From SIG78 sp036677805 (lineage in GTDB: Bacteria; Verrucomicrobiota; Lentisphaeria; Victivallales; Victivallaceae), in NCBI GenBank assembly GCA_036677805.1, contig JAVBVS010000009.1, positions 1-64,000 on the forward strand: a stretch of 64,000 bases of DNA, read 5' to 3'. The notes beneath the pieces are model-generated. The model searched no databases and was not told where the DNA came from. It saw only the letters and a program-made list of their open reading frames with translations. The position numbers were made by a program, and so were the translations under genes. Below are positions 1 to 9,257 of this stretch, one piece after another (the first letter of the stretch is position 1; each line of letters opens with the position of its first letter).

Positions 1-8
1 GTGAAAAC

Positions 9-1163
9 ATGACTCCGCTGGGCAAGAGCTTTCAGGTCGCCAAGCTGCGTTACGACCTCTATCTCTGGCCCAACCCCAAGCCGGAGCTCGACTGTTCGGC
101 GACCAAATCCGGCGGTATTCTCCTCGCCGTCGATGAGGACATTGCCGCGGCCCATGCTCCGGTGACGCCGTCGGCGACGGCCGTTCCGTCGGCGACGAAT
201 TTTTCGCTCAACGGCATGCATGCTTTCGCCGGGCAGCCGTCCGAATTCGATCCGAGTCCGCGCGAGGTCGTCATGTACGTCCGCCAGCCGTCCGGGGGCG
301 TCAATGCCAATACCGGCATCATGCTGCTGCTGCACAATTGGGGCGGCACCTGGAAGATGACCGCGCCGTGGTGCGATGTCCTGAGCGACAAGTACAATTT
401 GATCACCGTCAGCGTCGATTATCTCCAGAGCGGCAGCGACGGCGGCAAGACGCCCTATGACCACGGCCTCTTCCAGGCTATGGATTGCCTGCGCGCGGTC
501 TATGAGGTGCGCGAGAAACTCAAGGCAGCGGGCGTACCCTTCGACCAGCGGCGGCTTTTTGCCGCCGGCGGTTCCGGCGGCGGCAATGTTTCGCAGATGG
601 TCAACAAGCTGGCGCCGCAAAGTTTCAACTGCATCGTCGACATCTGCGGCATGCCGGGCCTGACCGATGACATCGCTTTCGGCCGCGGCAAGCTCAATGC
701 CCGGTACAGCTCCGATCCGGCCTCGCCATATTATCTTTCGCCGGCGCACAAAGAGATCCGCGATCCGGGCAATCCGGTTCATCTGACCAATCAGAAAAAG
801 GTTCATCCGGACAATAAAGTGATCATCATCCATGGTCAGAAGGACGACTATTGCCCGGTCTCTCCCAAGATTGAGATTTTCAACAACATGATCCGGGCCG
901 GATTCGAGCCGTCGGGTTATTTTCTCGCCGCCACCGACATCGACGGCGTTGCGGTCACCAACATCGGGCATGGCGTCGGCGACCGGCTCGCGGTGATCAT
1001 CAAATATGGCGGCGAAACCATCGCCGAAAACGGCAAATATGCCTTGCGGTTGCGCGGTCCTTCCGATTTTGAATTGAAACACAAAGTCGAATTTCCGGTC
1101 ACGGGCGGCAGATATATTGTGGATTTCGCGGCGGAACCGTCGCTTGTTTTTGAACAACAGTAA
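9..1163 (+). CDS. DUF2920-like alpha/beta hydrolase (possibly 5'-partial)
   Basis: Serine hydrolase of the alpha/beta fold, probably an esterase acting on acylated sugars. The 384-residue reading has an oxyanion-type HNWGG at 109-113, a nucleophile elbow GGSGG with Ser189, an acidic residue at Asp279/280 in HGQKDD, and a plausible catalytic His321 in NIGHG, in the usual order. The overall shape fits DUF2920 proteins. The frame is open upstream to the window edge (two codons precede the ATG), so the true start, and possibly a signal peptide, may lie outside. It is followed after 15 bp by the DUF4838 gene, so the two are probably co-transcribed and may act on the same glycan. The substrate cannot be read from the sequence. 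Confidence 0.7.
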   Translation: MTPLGKSFQVAKLRYDLYLWPNPKPELDCSATKSGGILLAVDEDIAAAHAPVTPSATAVPSATNFSLNGMHAFAGQPSEFDPSPREVVMYVRQPSGGVNANTGIMLLLHNWGGTWKMTAPWCDVLSDKYNLITVSVDYLQSGSDGGKTPYDHGLFQAMDCLRAVYEVREKLKAAGVPFDQRRLFAAGGSGGGNVSQMVNKLAPQSFNCIVDICGMPGLTDDIAFGRGKLNARYSSDPASPYYLSPAHKEIRDPGNPVHLTNQKKVHPDNKVIIIHGQKDDYCPVSPKIEIFNNMIRAGFEPSGYFLAATDIDGVAVTNIGHGVGDRLAVIIKYGGETIAENGKYALRLRGPSDFELKHKVEFPVTGGRYIVDFAAEPSLVFEQQ

Positions 1164-1178
1164 AGGATCGTCCCGGTT

Positions 1179-3023
1179 ATGAAAAATGATGACAAACTGA
1201 TTCTCTCCGCCCGTTCGGCGGCTGTCTACCGCACGGATTTGAGCGATGAGACGCTGGAGCTGGCGGCCAATGAGCTCGACCGGCTGCTTTACGCCCGATT
1301 CGGGGAGCGCAAACGCGGCGGCGAGATCGAACTGCCGGTCGATTTCCGGGTGCGTCCGGAAGCGAAGGGCTTTACGGTGGAAGTCCGCGACGGGGGATTG
1401 CTTTTCACTGCGCCCGGAGCGGTGGAAATTCTCTATGCGGTCTATGATTTCGCCGAAGAGTATCTCGGATACTGTTTCTTCGAACCCGGAATCGATTCGC
1501 TCGAAGAATTCGGCGGCAAACTGGAATTGCCCGCAGGCAAACTGATCCGCAACCGCCGGCCGGCGTTGAAACGGCGCGGTTTCGTGCAGGAGTTTCCGTT
1601 TGGCGAGGATAATTTCGTAATTGGCGACTGGATGGTCAAAAACAAGCTCAATTACGTTCAGACCTGGATGAAGTTTTACGATTCGATCGATGCCGATCTG
1701 ATTGATTTCTACCGGGTACGGGGCATTGAAATCGAAAGCGGCCATCATAACTTCAGTTATCTGATTCCGGCGGAGAAATACCATCATACGCATCCGGAAT
1801 TCTTCGCCGAAATCAGCGGTCGGCGGATTGAGCCTTCTTCCAGTAAAAGTGCGCTTCTGCTCAGTGAACAGCTTTGCACCACCAATCCGGGATTGCGTGA
1901 AGAATTGGTCAAGAATCTGTTGGCCTATGCCCGGAAACATCCGGAACTGCGTTCGGTCGGATTGTTGCCCAACGACGGTTTCGGTTGGTGCGAATGCCCC
2001 GAGTGTTCGAAATTTTACGACAAAAACATCAAAGGCGAGCTCTACAGCCTCTCCGAACATGTCTACAAGGCGGACCGGATTTACCACGATCTGGTGCGTT
2101 ACGTCAATCGCCGGCTGCGCGAGGAAGGGTGCAAGCTCACGCTGGTGTTCTGCGCCTACGTCAACTACTGCGCGCCGAGTCCGGGCATGGAGCTGCCGCC
2201 GCAGCTGGCGGTGAGCATGGCGCCTTACTGGCGCTGCATCAACCATGAAATCAACGACGCCGGCTGTCCGGTCAACTCGCATTACGCGCGCGACATCGAG
2301 GCGTGGTGCAAAGTCAAGGCCGGCGGCGAGGTCAATATTTACGAGTACCTGATGGGCGTGAACTTTTACATTTCGCTGCCGATGATCCATATGAAACAGA
2401 TTTTCGACGAGGTGAAATATTACCGGAGCGTCGGCGTCGACGGCTTCTTCACCCAGTTCCATCTGCCGCATTGGAGCGTCTACGGCGTCAACTATTATAT
2501 GATGGCGCAGGCGCTCTACGGCAAAAAATATGCGCCGTCGATGAAGCGCCTGATGCGCGGATTGTTTGGCGACGATGCCGCCGAAGGCGAACGCTTCTAT
2601 GCGAAAATGCGCAAGCTGGTGCTCTCGGCGGGCGATTGCCACATCCCGTATCCGTATTCGCTTTTCAGCCGGACCAGACTTGCCGACTACGAAAAAATGC
2701 GCGATCTGGCCAAGGCTTTGGCCAAAAAACTGTCGCGTGACGAATTCCGTCAGGACCTGGTGCTCTGGACCGAGTATCTGGTGCGGTTCAAGCGTTTCTT
2801 CGACGACTATCATGCGGGCAAGGCCGGATTGCGGGAGGCGCAGGCTTTCCGGCGCTGGATGCATGACAAATGCGAAGGCCGTCAGGTGCTGGTGCTCTCC
2901 AAGGTGGATATGTATTTCGATCAGATCGAACGCAGCATCGCCGCGGACAAGGAATGGCTTCATTTCGGTCTGGATTGGGAGGACGCCTATATCCGCAAGC
3001 ATCACGAAGGCATTCTCTCCTGA
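1179..3023 (+). CDS. DUF4838 domain protein (glycoside-hydrolase-like)
   Basis: A 614-residue protein of the DUF4838 type, a family found in polysaccharide-degrading Bacteroidota, Lentisphaerota and Verrucomicrobiota and related in fold to TIM-barrel hexosaminidases and glucuronidases. The N-terminal approx. 130 residues resemble the small alpha/beta domain that precedes such barrels (YAVYDFAEEYLGYCFFEPG at about 86-104). The characteristic DGFGWCECPEC signature is present with CECPEC at 271-276, and a GHHNF motif lies at 188-192. There is no signal peptide, so it is predicted cytoplasmic. It is 15 bp downstream of the esterase-like gene and ends at a bidirectional terminator. The activity is unproven for the family. 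Confidence 0.8.
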   Translation: MKNDDKLILSARSAAVYRTDLSDETLELAANELDRLLYARFGERKRGGEIELPVDFRVRPEAKGFTVEVRDGGLLFTAPGAVEILYAVYDFAEEYLGYCFFEPGIDSLEEFGGKLELPAGKLIRNRRPALKRRGFVQEFPFGEDNFVIGDWMVKNKLNYVQTWMKFYDSIDADLIDFYRVRGIEIESGHHNFSYLIPAEKYHHTHPEFFAEISGRRIEPSSSKSALLLSEQLCTTNPGLREELVKNLLAYARKHPELRSVGLLPNDGFGWCECPECSKFYDKNIKGELYSLSEHVYKADRIYHDLVRYVNRRLREEGCKLTLVFCAYVNYCAPSPGMELPPQLAVSMAPYWRCINHEINDAGCPVNSHYARDIEAWCKVKAGGEVNIYEYLMGVNFYISLPMIHMKQIFDEVKYYRSVGVDGFFTQFHLPHWSVYGVNYYMMAQALYGKKYAPSMKRLMRGLFGDDAAEGERFYAKMRKLVLSAGDCHIPYPYSLFSRTRLADYEKMRDLAKALAKKLSRDEFRQDLVLWTEYLVRFKRFFDDYHAGKAGLREAQAFRRWMHDKCEGRQVLVLSKVDMYFDQIERSIAADKEWLHFGLDWEDAYIRKHHEGILS

Positions 3024-3045
3024 AGCGGAATTGGTCTGCGACGAT

Positions 3046-3085
3046 AAAAAATCCGGGAACGCATCAGCGCTCCCGGATTTTTTTT
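3046..3085. terminator. Bidirectional intrinsic terminator
   Basis: A-run, arm ATCCGGGA, 12-nt loop, arm TCCCGGAT, then a T-run. The flanks supply a T-tract on both strands, so it can end the DUF4838 transcript and the convergent GH106-like transcript. Confidence 0.85.
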
Positions 3086-3100
3086 GCCATGGCAACCGGA

Positions 3101-6100
3101 TCAGCGAACCAGTTCGATCACCGGTTCCGCCAGCAGTCCCATCGGTATCAGGCGACGACCGGTCTGTTCGTGGCGGTTGAATTCGTGAGCGCCGACCCAG
3201 GCCGGAGCTTCTCCACGAAAATAAAACGGCCCCAAGGCATTACGGCGATTGCCGTAGACCGTGACCGCAATCCGGTTGCGCCCCGGATGCAGCAATTCCG
3301 GCAGGGTACAGACATAAGGCGGCCAGCCGAGGAAGGTTTCGGAGCCGCCGTTGACGGCGACGCCGAGGCAGGCGCCGTGCCAGTCGGGGAAACTGATTCG
3401 CGCCCGGGTTCCGGCGCAACTCTCCGGCACTTCACATTCGCCGCCATAGGTGAGATTGCCCGCATAATGCGGCAGGCCCTGAATACACCAGTCGCCGAAC
3501 TGAAGCTGCTTCGGCCACGAAGTCAGGGCATGGTCCCGGACGCCGAAGCGGCCGAGGAGGAACAGACTTTCCAGCCCCGGCATGCCGGCATGATAATCGC
3601 AGTGCAGGAGCAAAGTATTGCGCCCGATGTGGAAATCAGCCGGATTCAGCGGCAGACATTTCAATGCCGGGTCGCACCACCAGCCTCGAATGGTCTTTCC
3701 TGTGGCGGCGCCATTGAGTTCGATGCGGTAGAACTCCGGATTTTCCAGTACCAGCTCAATTCCAGCCTCAGGTCGGACCCGGCAGTCGAATTCGTAACGC
3801 AACGTCAACGGCAGCGTCTGCCGTTGCGGGCAGGGGGGACGTTTCCAGGGTTGAACCATCGCATCGCCGCGCACCGGGACGCCGAGTTTTCGGCGCAATT
3901 CGCTGTCGATCTGAAGGATGTAGCTCGAAGCCAGCGGCGGTTCGTCTGCAATCCGGGCTTCGGCATGGTCGAGGATAAAAAGATTGTCTTCACTGGCGGT
4001 GAATCCGGTCAGGTTGAAGCGGGATTGGGCCGTTGTCACCCGGTTGTCCGGACGGGTCGCCTGCATGATCTTCTGGCGGGTAATCAGATAGAGATGCGAC
4101 TCCAGCGGCGCGAAGTCGGTCCGCCAGCAATAGCATCCATTGCGATAAGCATACGGCGTCAGCATATAACGACCGGTTGCCGGGTCGAGTTCGTACAAAG
4201 TTCCGGCTTCGGGATGGCGGAAGCGCATTTCGACTCCGGCGAAAGACAGGGTCCGATCCGCCACCGCGGGCGCTTGAAAGGGCCGATCGCCCGGCACACA
4301 GCCGAGATTGACCGCGAAGAGGGTAAGAAAATCGTCTCCGGTCCCGGCGGCGGCGAGCAGTGCCGGGATTTCGCCGGAAGCGTCGCCCAGCGAAAACTCG
4401 CGCAGCGATTCGCCCAGTCGACTGGCAAAGGTTTCCGCTTCCAGTCGGGTGAATCCCCGGTAAAGTTCGCAAAGCATGTCCGAAGCCGGTTCGCCTTCGC
4501 AGCGGTCCGGGATCGCACCGAGATAGAAGATTTTGCCTCCGGCGGACCGGAATTGCCGCAGCAAGTTGACGGTGGAGCGACGCAGGGTCCGAAGTTCGGG
4601 CAGCAGTACGGCGGAATAGGCGGACTGCCCGACCCGGAGGTTGCCGTCGGCGACGCTGCCGTAACGGGCCAGCAGCGATTCGTCGCCGAAATCGAATTCG
4701 ACATGGGCCTTCAGGAGTTCCGTTGTATTGCGGGCGAAAACGCGGTCGAATTCCGGTACGAAACTGTCGCCTTCGCCGAAGTCGGCGGCCATGCCCCACA
4801 GTGATTCGATCGGGTGGAGCACCAGCAGTTCGCACCGGGCGGCGGCATTGGCCAGCACCGTGCCGAGACGCGACAGGTAATCCTCGACCAGCGGATATTG
4901 CCGGAACCACGGCGACTGTTCGCCGATGCTGGCCGGATAATCGCGCTTGGCTTCGCCGCTCATGGAATACCAGTAGAGGTGCTGACAGTGGAAGTTAATC
5001 CCCAGGAGGTACTGCCAGTCGCCGAGCGCCTTGTGTCCGGCGAACGGGAAATCCCAGCCGGTGCAGCCGTAAGTTTCGGTCAAGGTACGCTTTTTGCCGA
5101 GCTGGCGCGCGACCGAAACCATCTGCTTGACGGTATTGAAGATCATCCAATGCTCGGTCAGCAAATCGATGCCGGGCATCTGCATGAATTCATAGAAGGG
5201 CATCGCCGCGCCGACGGAGTGAACTTGTTGCGACAAGGTATCTTCGCGCAGCACATGGCCGGTCAGCGCAAGATGATGCCGTTCGCACCAGTCGCCGATG
5301 GCCCTGGCGAACGAAGTTACGAACAATTCGGTGGCGAGGCGGTAATAGCGGTAACGCGGAGCGGAAAAATCTTCCCCGAAAGTGAAGAAGAGTTCCGGCA
5401 GCCGGTCGAGCAGATTTTCACCGTATTGCGCCTGATAGCGTTCCGGAAGTTTCCGGGTCCACGGCTTGATCTGATGACCGAGGGTATGCAGATAATTGGG
5501 TTCGTCGGTGAAGATGGCCGGCACCGATTTTCCGAATTGGCCGCCGACTTCGCGGGCGTAGGTTTCGTGGGTTGCGGTGATGAATTGTTCGACCGCCTCT
5601 GGATTCATGGTATCAAGATAGGTGGCATCATTGAACCAGCTGGAAGGCGGATCGGTCAGCACGAATACGCGAAGGTAATCGCCCGGCTTTTCCGGTGCGG
5701 CCGCGAGCTTCCGATAGGATGACAATTGACCGTTGCGGCGTTCGAGCGCGAAGTACCCAAGTGTTTCTCCGGAAGCGGCGGTTCGGCCGGGATCGGTGAC
5801 GAATTCGCAGCGCAGCGAGCAGGCCTTGAAGCGGCCGTCACCGGTCACCAGTCCGCCCGCCGCGCCGGAGGGCCAGCGGTCCTCGTCGTACAAATGGGCC
5901 TCCATGCCGAGTTTTCCGGCTTCATCGATGGCTGCTTTGACACAGTCGAACCACTCTTTTTCGAGATAGGGCGTGGCCAAGCCGACGCGGGAGTGCATGA
6001 AAAATCCCCCCATGCCCATCTGTTTCATGATGCGGACCTGCCGCCGGATTTCCGCCGGTTCGAGCCGACCGTTCCACGCCCAGAAAGGCGCGCCCCGAAA

Positions 6101-6145
6101 ACCTGCTCCCGGCTGTGCGATCTGCTGTATTAGTTCTTGCTTCAT
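3101..6145 (-). CDS. GH106-like glycoside hydrolase, copy A
   Basis: A 1014-residue enzyme of the GH106/alpha-L-rhamnosidase-like type. The N terminus carries the family block FWAWNG (21-26), MGMGGFFMHSRVGL (43-56) and YDEDRWPSG (86-94). The C-terminal third looks like beta-sandwich and galactose-binding-like domains (HCDYHAGMPGLESLFLLGRFGV). No signal peptide is seen, so it is predicted to be intracellular. I chose the ATG at 6145 over an upstream GTG at 6184 because it aligns with the start of paralogue B (9258-12284). The GTG does have a good AGGAG, so the longer form (1027 aa) is possible. It is the last gene of the operon, 272 bp after the preceding gene, so it may have its own promoter. 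Confidence 0.85.
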   Translation of the reverse strand: MKQELIQQIAQPGAGFRGAPFWAWNGRLEPAEIRRQVRIMKQMGMGGFFMHSRVGLATPYLEKEWFDCVKAAIDEAGKLGMEAHLYDEDRWPSGAAGGLVTGDGRFKACSLRCEFVTDPGRTAASGETLGYFALERRNGQLSSYRKLAAAPEKPGDYLRVFVLTDPPSSWFNDATYLDTMNPEAVEQFITATHETYAREVGGQFGKSVPAIFTDEPNYLHTLGHQIKPWTRKLPERYQAQYGENLLDRLPELFFTFGEDFSAPRYRYYRLATELFVTSFARAIGDWCERHHLALTGHVLREDTLSQQVHSVGAAMPFYEFMQMPGIDLLTEHWMIFNTVKQMVSVARQLGKKRTLTETYGCTGWDFPFAGHKALGDWQYLLGINFHCQHLYWYSMSGEAKRDYPASIGEQSPWFRQYPLVEDYLSRLGTVLANAAARCELLVLHPIESLWGMAADFGEGDSFVPEFDRVFARNTTELLKAHVEFDFGDESLLARYGSVADGNLRVGQSAYSAVLLPELRTLRRSTVNLLRQFRSAGGKIFYLGAIPDRCEGEPASDMLCELYRGFTRLEAETFASRLGESLREFSLGDASGEIPALLAAAGTGDDFLTLFAVNLGCVPGDRPFQAPAVADRTLSFAGVEMRFRHPEAGTLYELDPATGRYMLTPYAYRNGCYCWRTDFAPLESHLYLITRQKIMQATRPDNRVTTAQSRFNLTGFTASEDNLFILDHAEARIADEPPLASSYILQIDSELRRKLGVPVRGDAMVQPWKRPPCPQRQTLPLTLRYEFDCRVRPEAGIELVLENPEFYRIELNGAATGKTIRGWWCDPALKCLPLNPADFHIGRNTLLLHCDYHAGMPGLESLFLLGRFGVRDHALTSWPKQLQFGDWCIQGLPHYAGNLTYGGECEVPESCAGTRARISFPDWHGACLGVAVNGGSETFLGWPPYVCTLPELLHPGRNRIAVTVYGNRRNALGPFYFRGEAPAWVGAHEFNRHEQTGRRLIPMGLLAEPVIELVR

Positions 6146-6417
6146 ACGTTGTCCATGAATTTTGCGATAACCGGCAGGAACCACTGATGCTGCTCCTGCC
6201 GGAGAAATGCTATTGCCTTGACGGCTTTTTGATTGATTATGAAATGACCGATTGCCAATGGCTTATTGCCTGGTTATCGGGTTATTTCCGGATATTCAAT
6301 ATTGACCAATTGGAAATTGTTACCATCGCTGACGATACTCAGTTGCGGATATTCCCAGCTTCGGAAATAAGGAATTCCGGCTTCTTTACACGAAACGCCA
6401 AGTATTAAACACCTTTA
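6146..6417. other. Intergenic gap within the polysaccharide operon
   Basis: AT-richer stretch of 272 bp between two same-strand genes. Apart from the inverted repeat at 6171-6202 and a small CCAATTGG palindrome near 6305, nothing convincing is seen. It probably holds a promoter for the GH106 copy A gene. Confidence 0.5.
6171..6202. promoter_or_regulatory. Inverted repeat upstream of GH106 copy A
   Basis: Perfect 9-bp arms CCGGCAGGA and TCCTGCCGG around a 14-nt spacer, 26-57 bp upstream of the chosen ATG. It could be an operator or an mRNA hairpin. It contains the AGGAG that would serve the alternative GTG start. Confidence 0.4.
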
Positions 6418-9222
6418 TTACTCCATGCGCAACAGCCAGGTATGCGGCCCGTCTTCATTGAGCTTGAAGACTGAAAGACTGCGCCCGATCTCTTTGTTTT
6501 CAAAAAGGTCTACCACGCGTTCCGCCGAACGCGGCAGCGCCGCTGTGATGGAACCGCTTTTGCTGTGATAAAGAATCGTATTATGGTTGGCCTGAACCAC
6601 GGTCCCCGGATTAGTGTATCCATGAATACGCGCATCCGCAAAAAGTGCTTTCCATATGGTTTCGTCAGCAATCGGCACCCCCGAAAAATAGGCGATCTTG
6701 CCGTTCGGAAGTGTCTTTCGCACCCAGGCGGAACGGCCATTTTCGTATTTACCCATCGTGTTTGCCGCAGGATCATCGGCGTATATTCTGGGGGCGACCG
6801 GCAAATACTCATTCCCGGAGCGGATGCCGTAGAAGTTGTTGCCGACGAATATCTGTGCCGCGCCGCTCGCCAGATCATGCTTGAGGTTGATTCCCGTCAA
6901 ACGCTGCATGAGCGCGTCGGAAAACGACCGCTCTGATGCGAGCCCCGGCGCATAAATCCAATAGATGCGTTTCATTGCAGGTGCTGTCAGTCGTTTTTCC
7001 ACGCTTGCGATTACTTCCGGAGAGGCCGAAAAGAGATTCAGGAAGACGGCCAGTTCGTAGGGATGATCGGACGAAACAAAGTCCTGCGGCGTCAGGAGGT
7101 CGAAAACAAATCCCGAGCGATGCAGCGCCAACATTGAAAGATTGCCGATGGCGTCGGTAAAGGTGCCAGGCGCCACCGGATACCCGCTTCTCATCAATTC
7201 CGATGGATCAAAAATGACCGCAATCTTTTTGTCATTCGGCTGCGGATGCTTATAGAAATCAAACCAAATCTCCTGGCCGCGCTTGACTTGCGACATCAGT
7301 ACCGGATCATCCAGCCACGAACGGCTGTTGGCCCCCGAACCGAATTCCAAATACTGAATACCGCCGCCTTCGAGAAACGCCGTTGCGATATTGCGGCGTA
7401 ACAGCGCCACGGATTCAGTAAGATTCTCCGCATCACGATAATTCGGTTTTTGGGCAAGGTGTGTGCGGGTATCATCTTCCATCAAAAAGAGCTTTCCATA
7501 ACGGCGGAAAAGCGATGGAATAGTCCGCGGCAACCCGTCGCCGCCGGCGCGCCGCTGATCGAGATAGATATAGGGCTGGGAAAGAAAGTCGATCGACTTG
7601 GACGCGAGCACTTTTTCAAGCCCGACCGTCTGTCCTTCCGGACCGTAAGGCATGCCGAAAGTGTAGCCGTAATAAGCGCCCACCAAAAGATCGGGATCGG
7701 CCGCCTTTACCGTTTGGGCGGCATTCAGCAAGGTATCGGAAACTTCGTTGCCGTGGCAGTCATAATAGTCGAGTACCGCTTGGTCGAACGCGCCATCGCG
7801 AAGATAAAGGTTGCGTCCCAAACGCGCCTCGGCGCCGGGAACTTTTGCGGTTTCAAGTGTTACGGAGGAGTCATTCCAAGCCTTCTGCAACGCTTCATCG
7901 GTGGTATATTTTTTAGCAAGATAACGGCGGAACGCCTTGGTCATCGCCTTGCCGGTATCGGGCATGTCGTGTTCCAGTCCGTAGGTGTGCCACTCGCTGT
8001 AAACGCCGTAACTGACGCGAATGCCGACAATACGTTTGCTCCACGGCTGCGCTTTCATATATTCCATGAAGCGCGACAAAGTGTCCCGCATCTTTTCGCG
8101 CCACGGCATGCTGGCCATCGAGGCACTGCGAAAACGATGCGCCTGCTCCGCTTCGTACTCTCCGCTGCCGGAGGCGTATTCGATGAGTTCATCGGGATAT
8201 GCCTTTTCCCACCACTCCGGAGACCGTTCAAAACGCAGTCTGAGGTTTATGAAGGCATCGGGATTTAAGGTGAGAATACGGCGGATATTGAGGTCGAATT
8301 TGGAGAAGTCATAGCTCCCGTCAGGGTTCATCATCCCGAGAAAACCGACCCCCCACTCCACCCAGTTTACGCCCGCTTCGCGGAAATTCATCACCATTCT
8401 GGCCGCGTTGGGATTCCAAGGCGCGGCAATCAGTACACAAAGCTGAGGCGGCGTAAGTTTGCCGTTTATCGCAAGTCCGACCTGCGTGTCACTATGCACC
8501 AGCTTGGCACGCCATTTGGGTTGATCGTTGAGAAACCCGACATCGGTGGCCGCCGCCATCGCAGCCTCCAAATGGGCCCGCTCGCCGGGCGTCATAAAGT
8601 GGCTTTCGACGTTGGAAAGAGACGTCCACGGCGAGATCGTTGCATCGCCAAGATCGTAAGCCGTCTGCCATGCGGAATCGTCAAAGTCGGCGTCCTGCCA
8701 GCCCGGAGAAGATGTTTTATGGCACTTCCACGAAGTGTCGGTCACCAGATCCATGGTTTTGCCATTGGCGAAATTGATCGTGCCGGTGATGATGAACCCC
8801 GCCTCGGAAAGACCATTGCCGACGGCGATAGAGAGTATATTTTTACCCTTGTGCAGCATGCCATCCAAAGAATAGGCGCGGGTGGGAATCGTCACGGCCG
8901 ATTGTGCGAGCTTGATGCGTTTCGGGGATTTGCCGTTGATGTTCAGTTCGCCCGAGTCGTCCGTGATGATTTTGAATTCGCCGCCCGTGGGCTCGTCATC
9001 CAGAATCAGCACCTTGCGGAAATACCGGGTGGAATTTTTTTCAAAGTCCACGTTTGCCCAACGTTCGGTCTGCTGGTGTTGCCCCTGTTTGCCGCCATCT
9101 TTCAGTATCCAAAGCCAGCGGGAGCGAAGACCGCCCTCGGGATAGACCGACAACTCGGTCGACATTACGTTCAGCGCAAGCAAAAGAAGCATTGCCCAGC
9201 TGCATTTCCATAGTTTCATCAT
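6418..9222 (-). CDS. Secreted GH42-like (beta-galactosidase-type) glycoside hydrolase
   Basis: A 934-residue exported protein. Residues 1-22 form a signal peptide (basic start, MLLLLALNVM core). Residues about 35-200 look like a jelly-roll carbohydrate-binding domain (SWKCHKT, DFDDSAWQTAYDLG). From about 250 to 700 a TIM barrel of GH42 type follows. Candidate catalytic acids are Glu410 in GVYSEW and the acidic cluster at 582-584 in MEDDTRT. Both motifs recur in the 1201-aa protein encoded at 13771-17376, so these are paralogous catalytic domains. AGGAG sits 3 nt before the first ATG and 6 nt before a second ATG at 9219, so the second Met may be the real start. It is 35 bp downstream of GH106 copy B in the same operon. 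Catalytic residue assignment is inference. Confidence 0.75.
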   Translation of the reverse strand: MMKLWKCSWAMLLLLALNVMSTELSVYPEGGLRSRWLWILKDGGKQGQHQQTERWANVDFEKNSTRYFRKVLILDDEPTGGEFKIITDDSGELNINGKSPKRIKLAQSAVTIPTRAYSLDGMLHKGKNILSIAVGNGLSEAGFIITGTINFANGKTMDLVTDTSWKCHKTSSPGWQDADFDDSAWQTAYDLGDATISPWTSLSNVESHFMTPGERAHLEAAMAAATDVGFLNDQPKWRAKLVHSDTQVGLAINGKLTPPQLCVLIAAPWNPNAARMVMNFREAGVNWVEWGVGFLGMMNPDGSYDFSKFDLNIRRILTLNPDAFINLRLRFERSPEWWEKAYPDELIEYASGSGEYEAEQAHRFRSASMASMPWREKMRDTLSRFMEYMKAQPWSKRIVGIRVSYGVYSEWHTYGLEHDMPDTGKAMTKAFRRYLAKKYTTDEALQKAWNDSSVTLETAKVPGAEARLGRNLYLRDGAFDQAVLDYYDCHGNEVSDTLLNAAQTVKAADPDLLVGAYYGYTFGMPYGPEGQTVGLEKVLASKSIDFLSQPYIYLDQRRAGGDGLPRTIPSLFRRYGKLFLMEDDTRTHLAQKPNYRDAENLTESVALLRRNIATAFLEGGGIQYLEFGSGANSRSWLDDPVLMSQVKRGQEIWFDFYKHPQPNDKKIAVIFDPSELMRSGYPVAPGTFTDAIGNLSMLALHRSGFVFDLLTPQDFVSSDHPYELAVFLNLFSASPEVIASVEKRLTAPAMKRIYWIYAPGLASERSFSDALMQRLTGINLKHDLASGAAQIFVGNNFYGIRSGNEYLPVAPRIYADDPAANTMGKYENGRSAWVRKTLPNGKIAYFSGVPIADETIWKALFADARIHGYTNPGTVVQANHNTILYHSKSGSITAALPRSAERVVDLFENKEIGRSLSVFKLNEDGPHTWLLRME

Positions 9223-9257
9223 TTACTCCTGGGTAATATGGATGATTTGGGGTTTCG

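Noticed and set aside
2870..4804. 644-codon plus-strand open frame opposite the end of GH106 copy A
   Set aside because: It is antisense to a well-recognised GH106-like gene. Codon-position composition of the GC-rich gene leaves the opposite frame open, and the translation has no recognisable domain.
6115..6408. 97-codon plus-strand frame in the gap before GH106 copy A
   Set aside because: No Shine-Dalgarno, no domain, and it overlaps the start of a supported gene; treated as promoter region.
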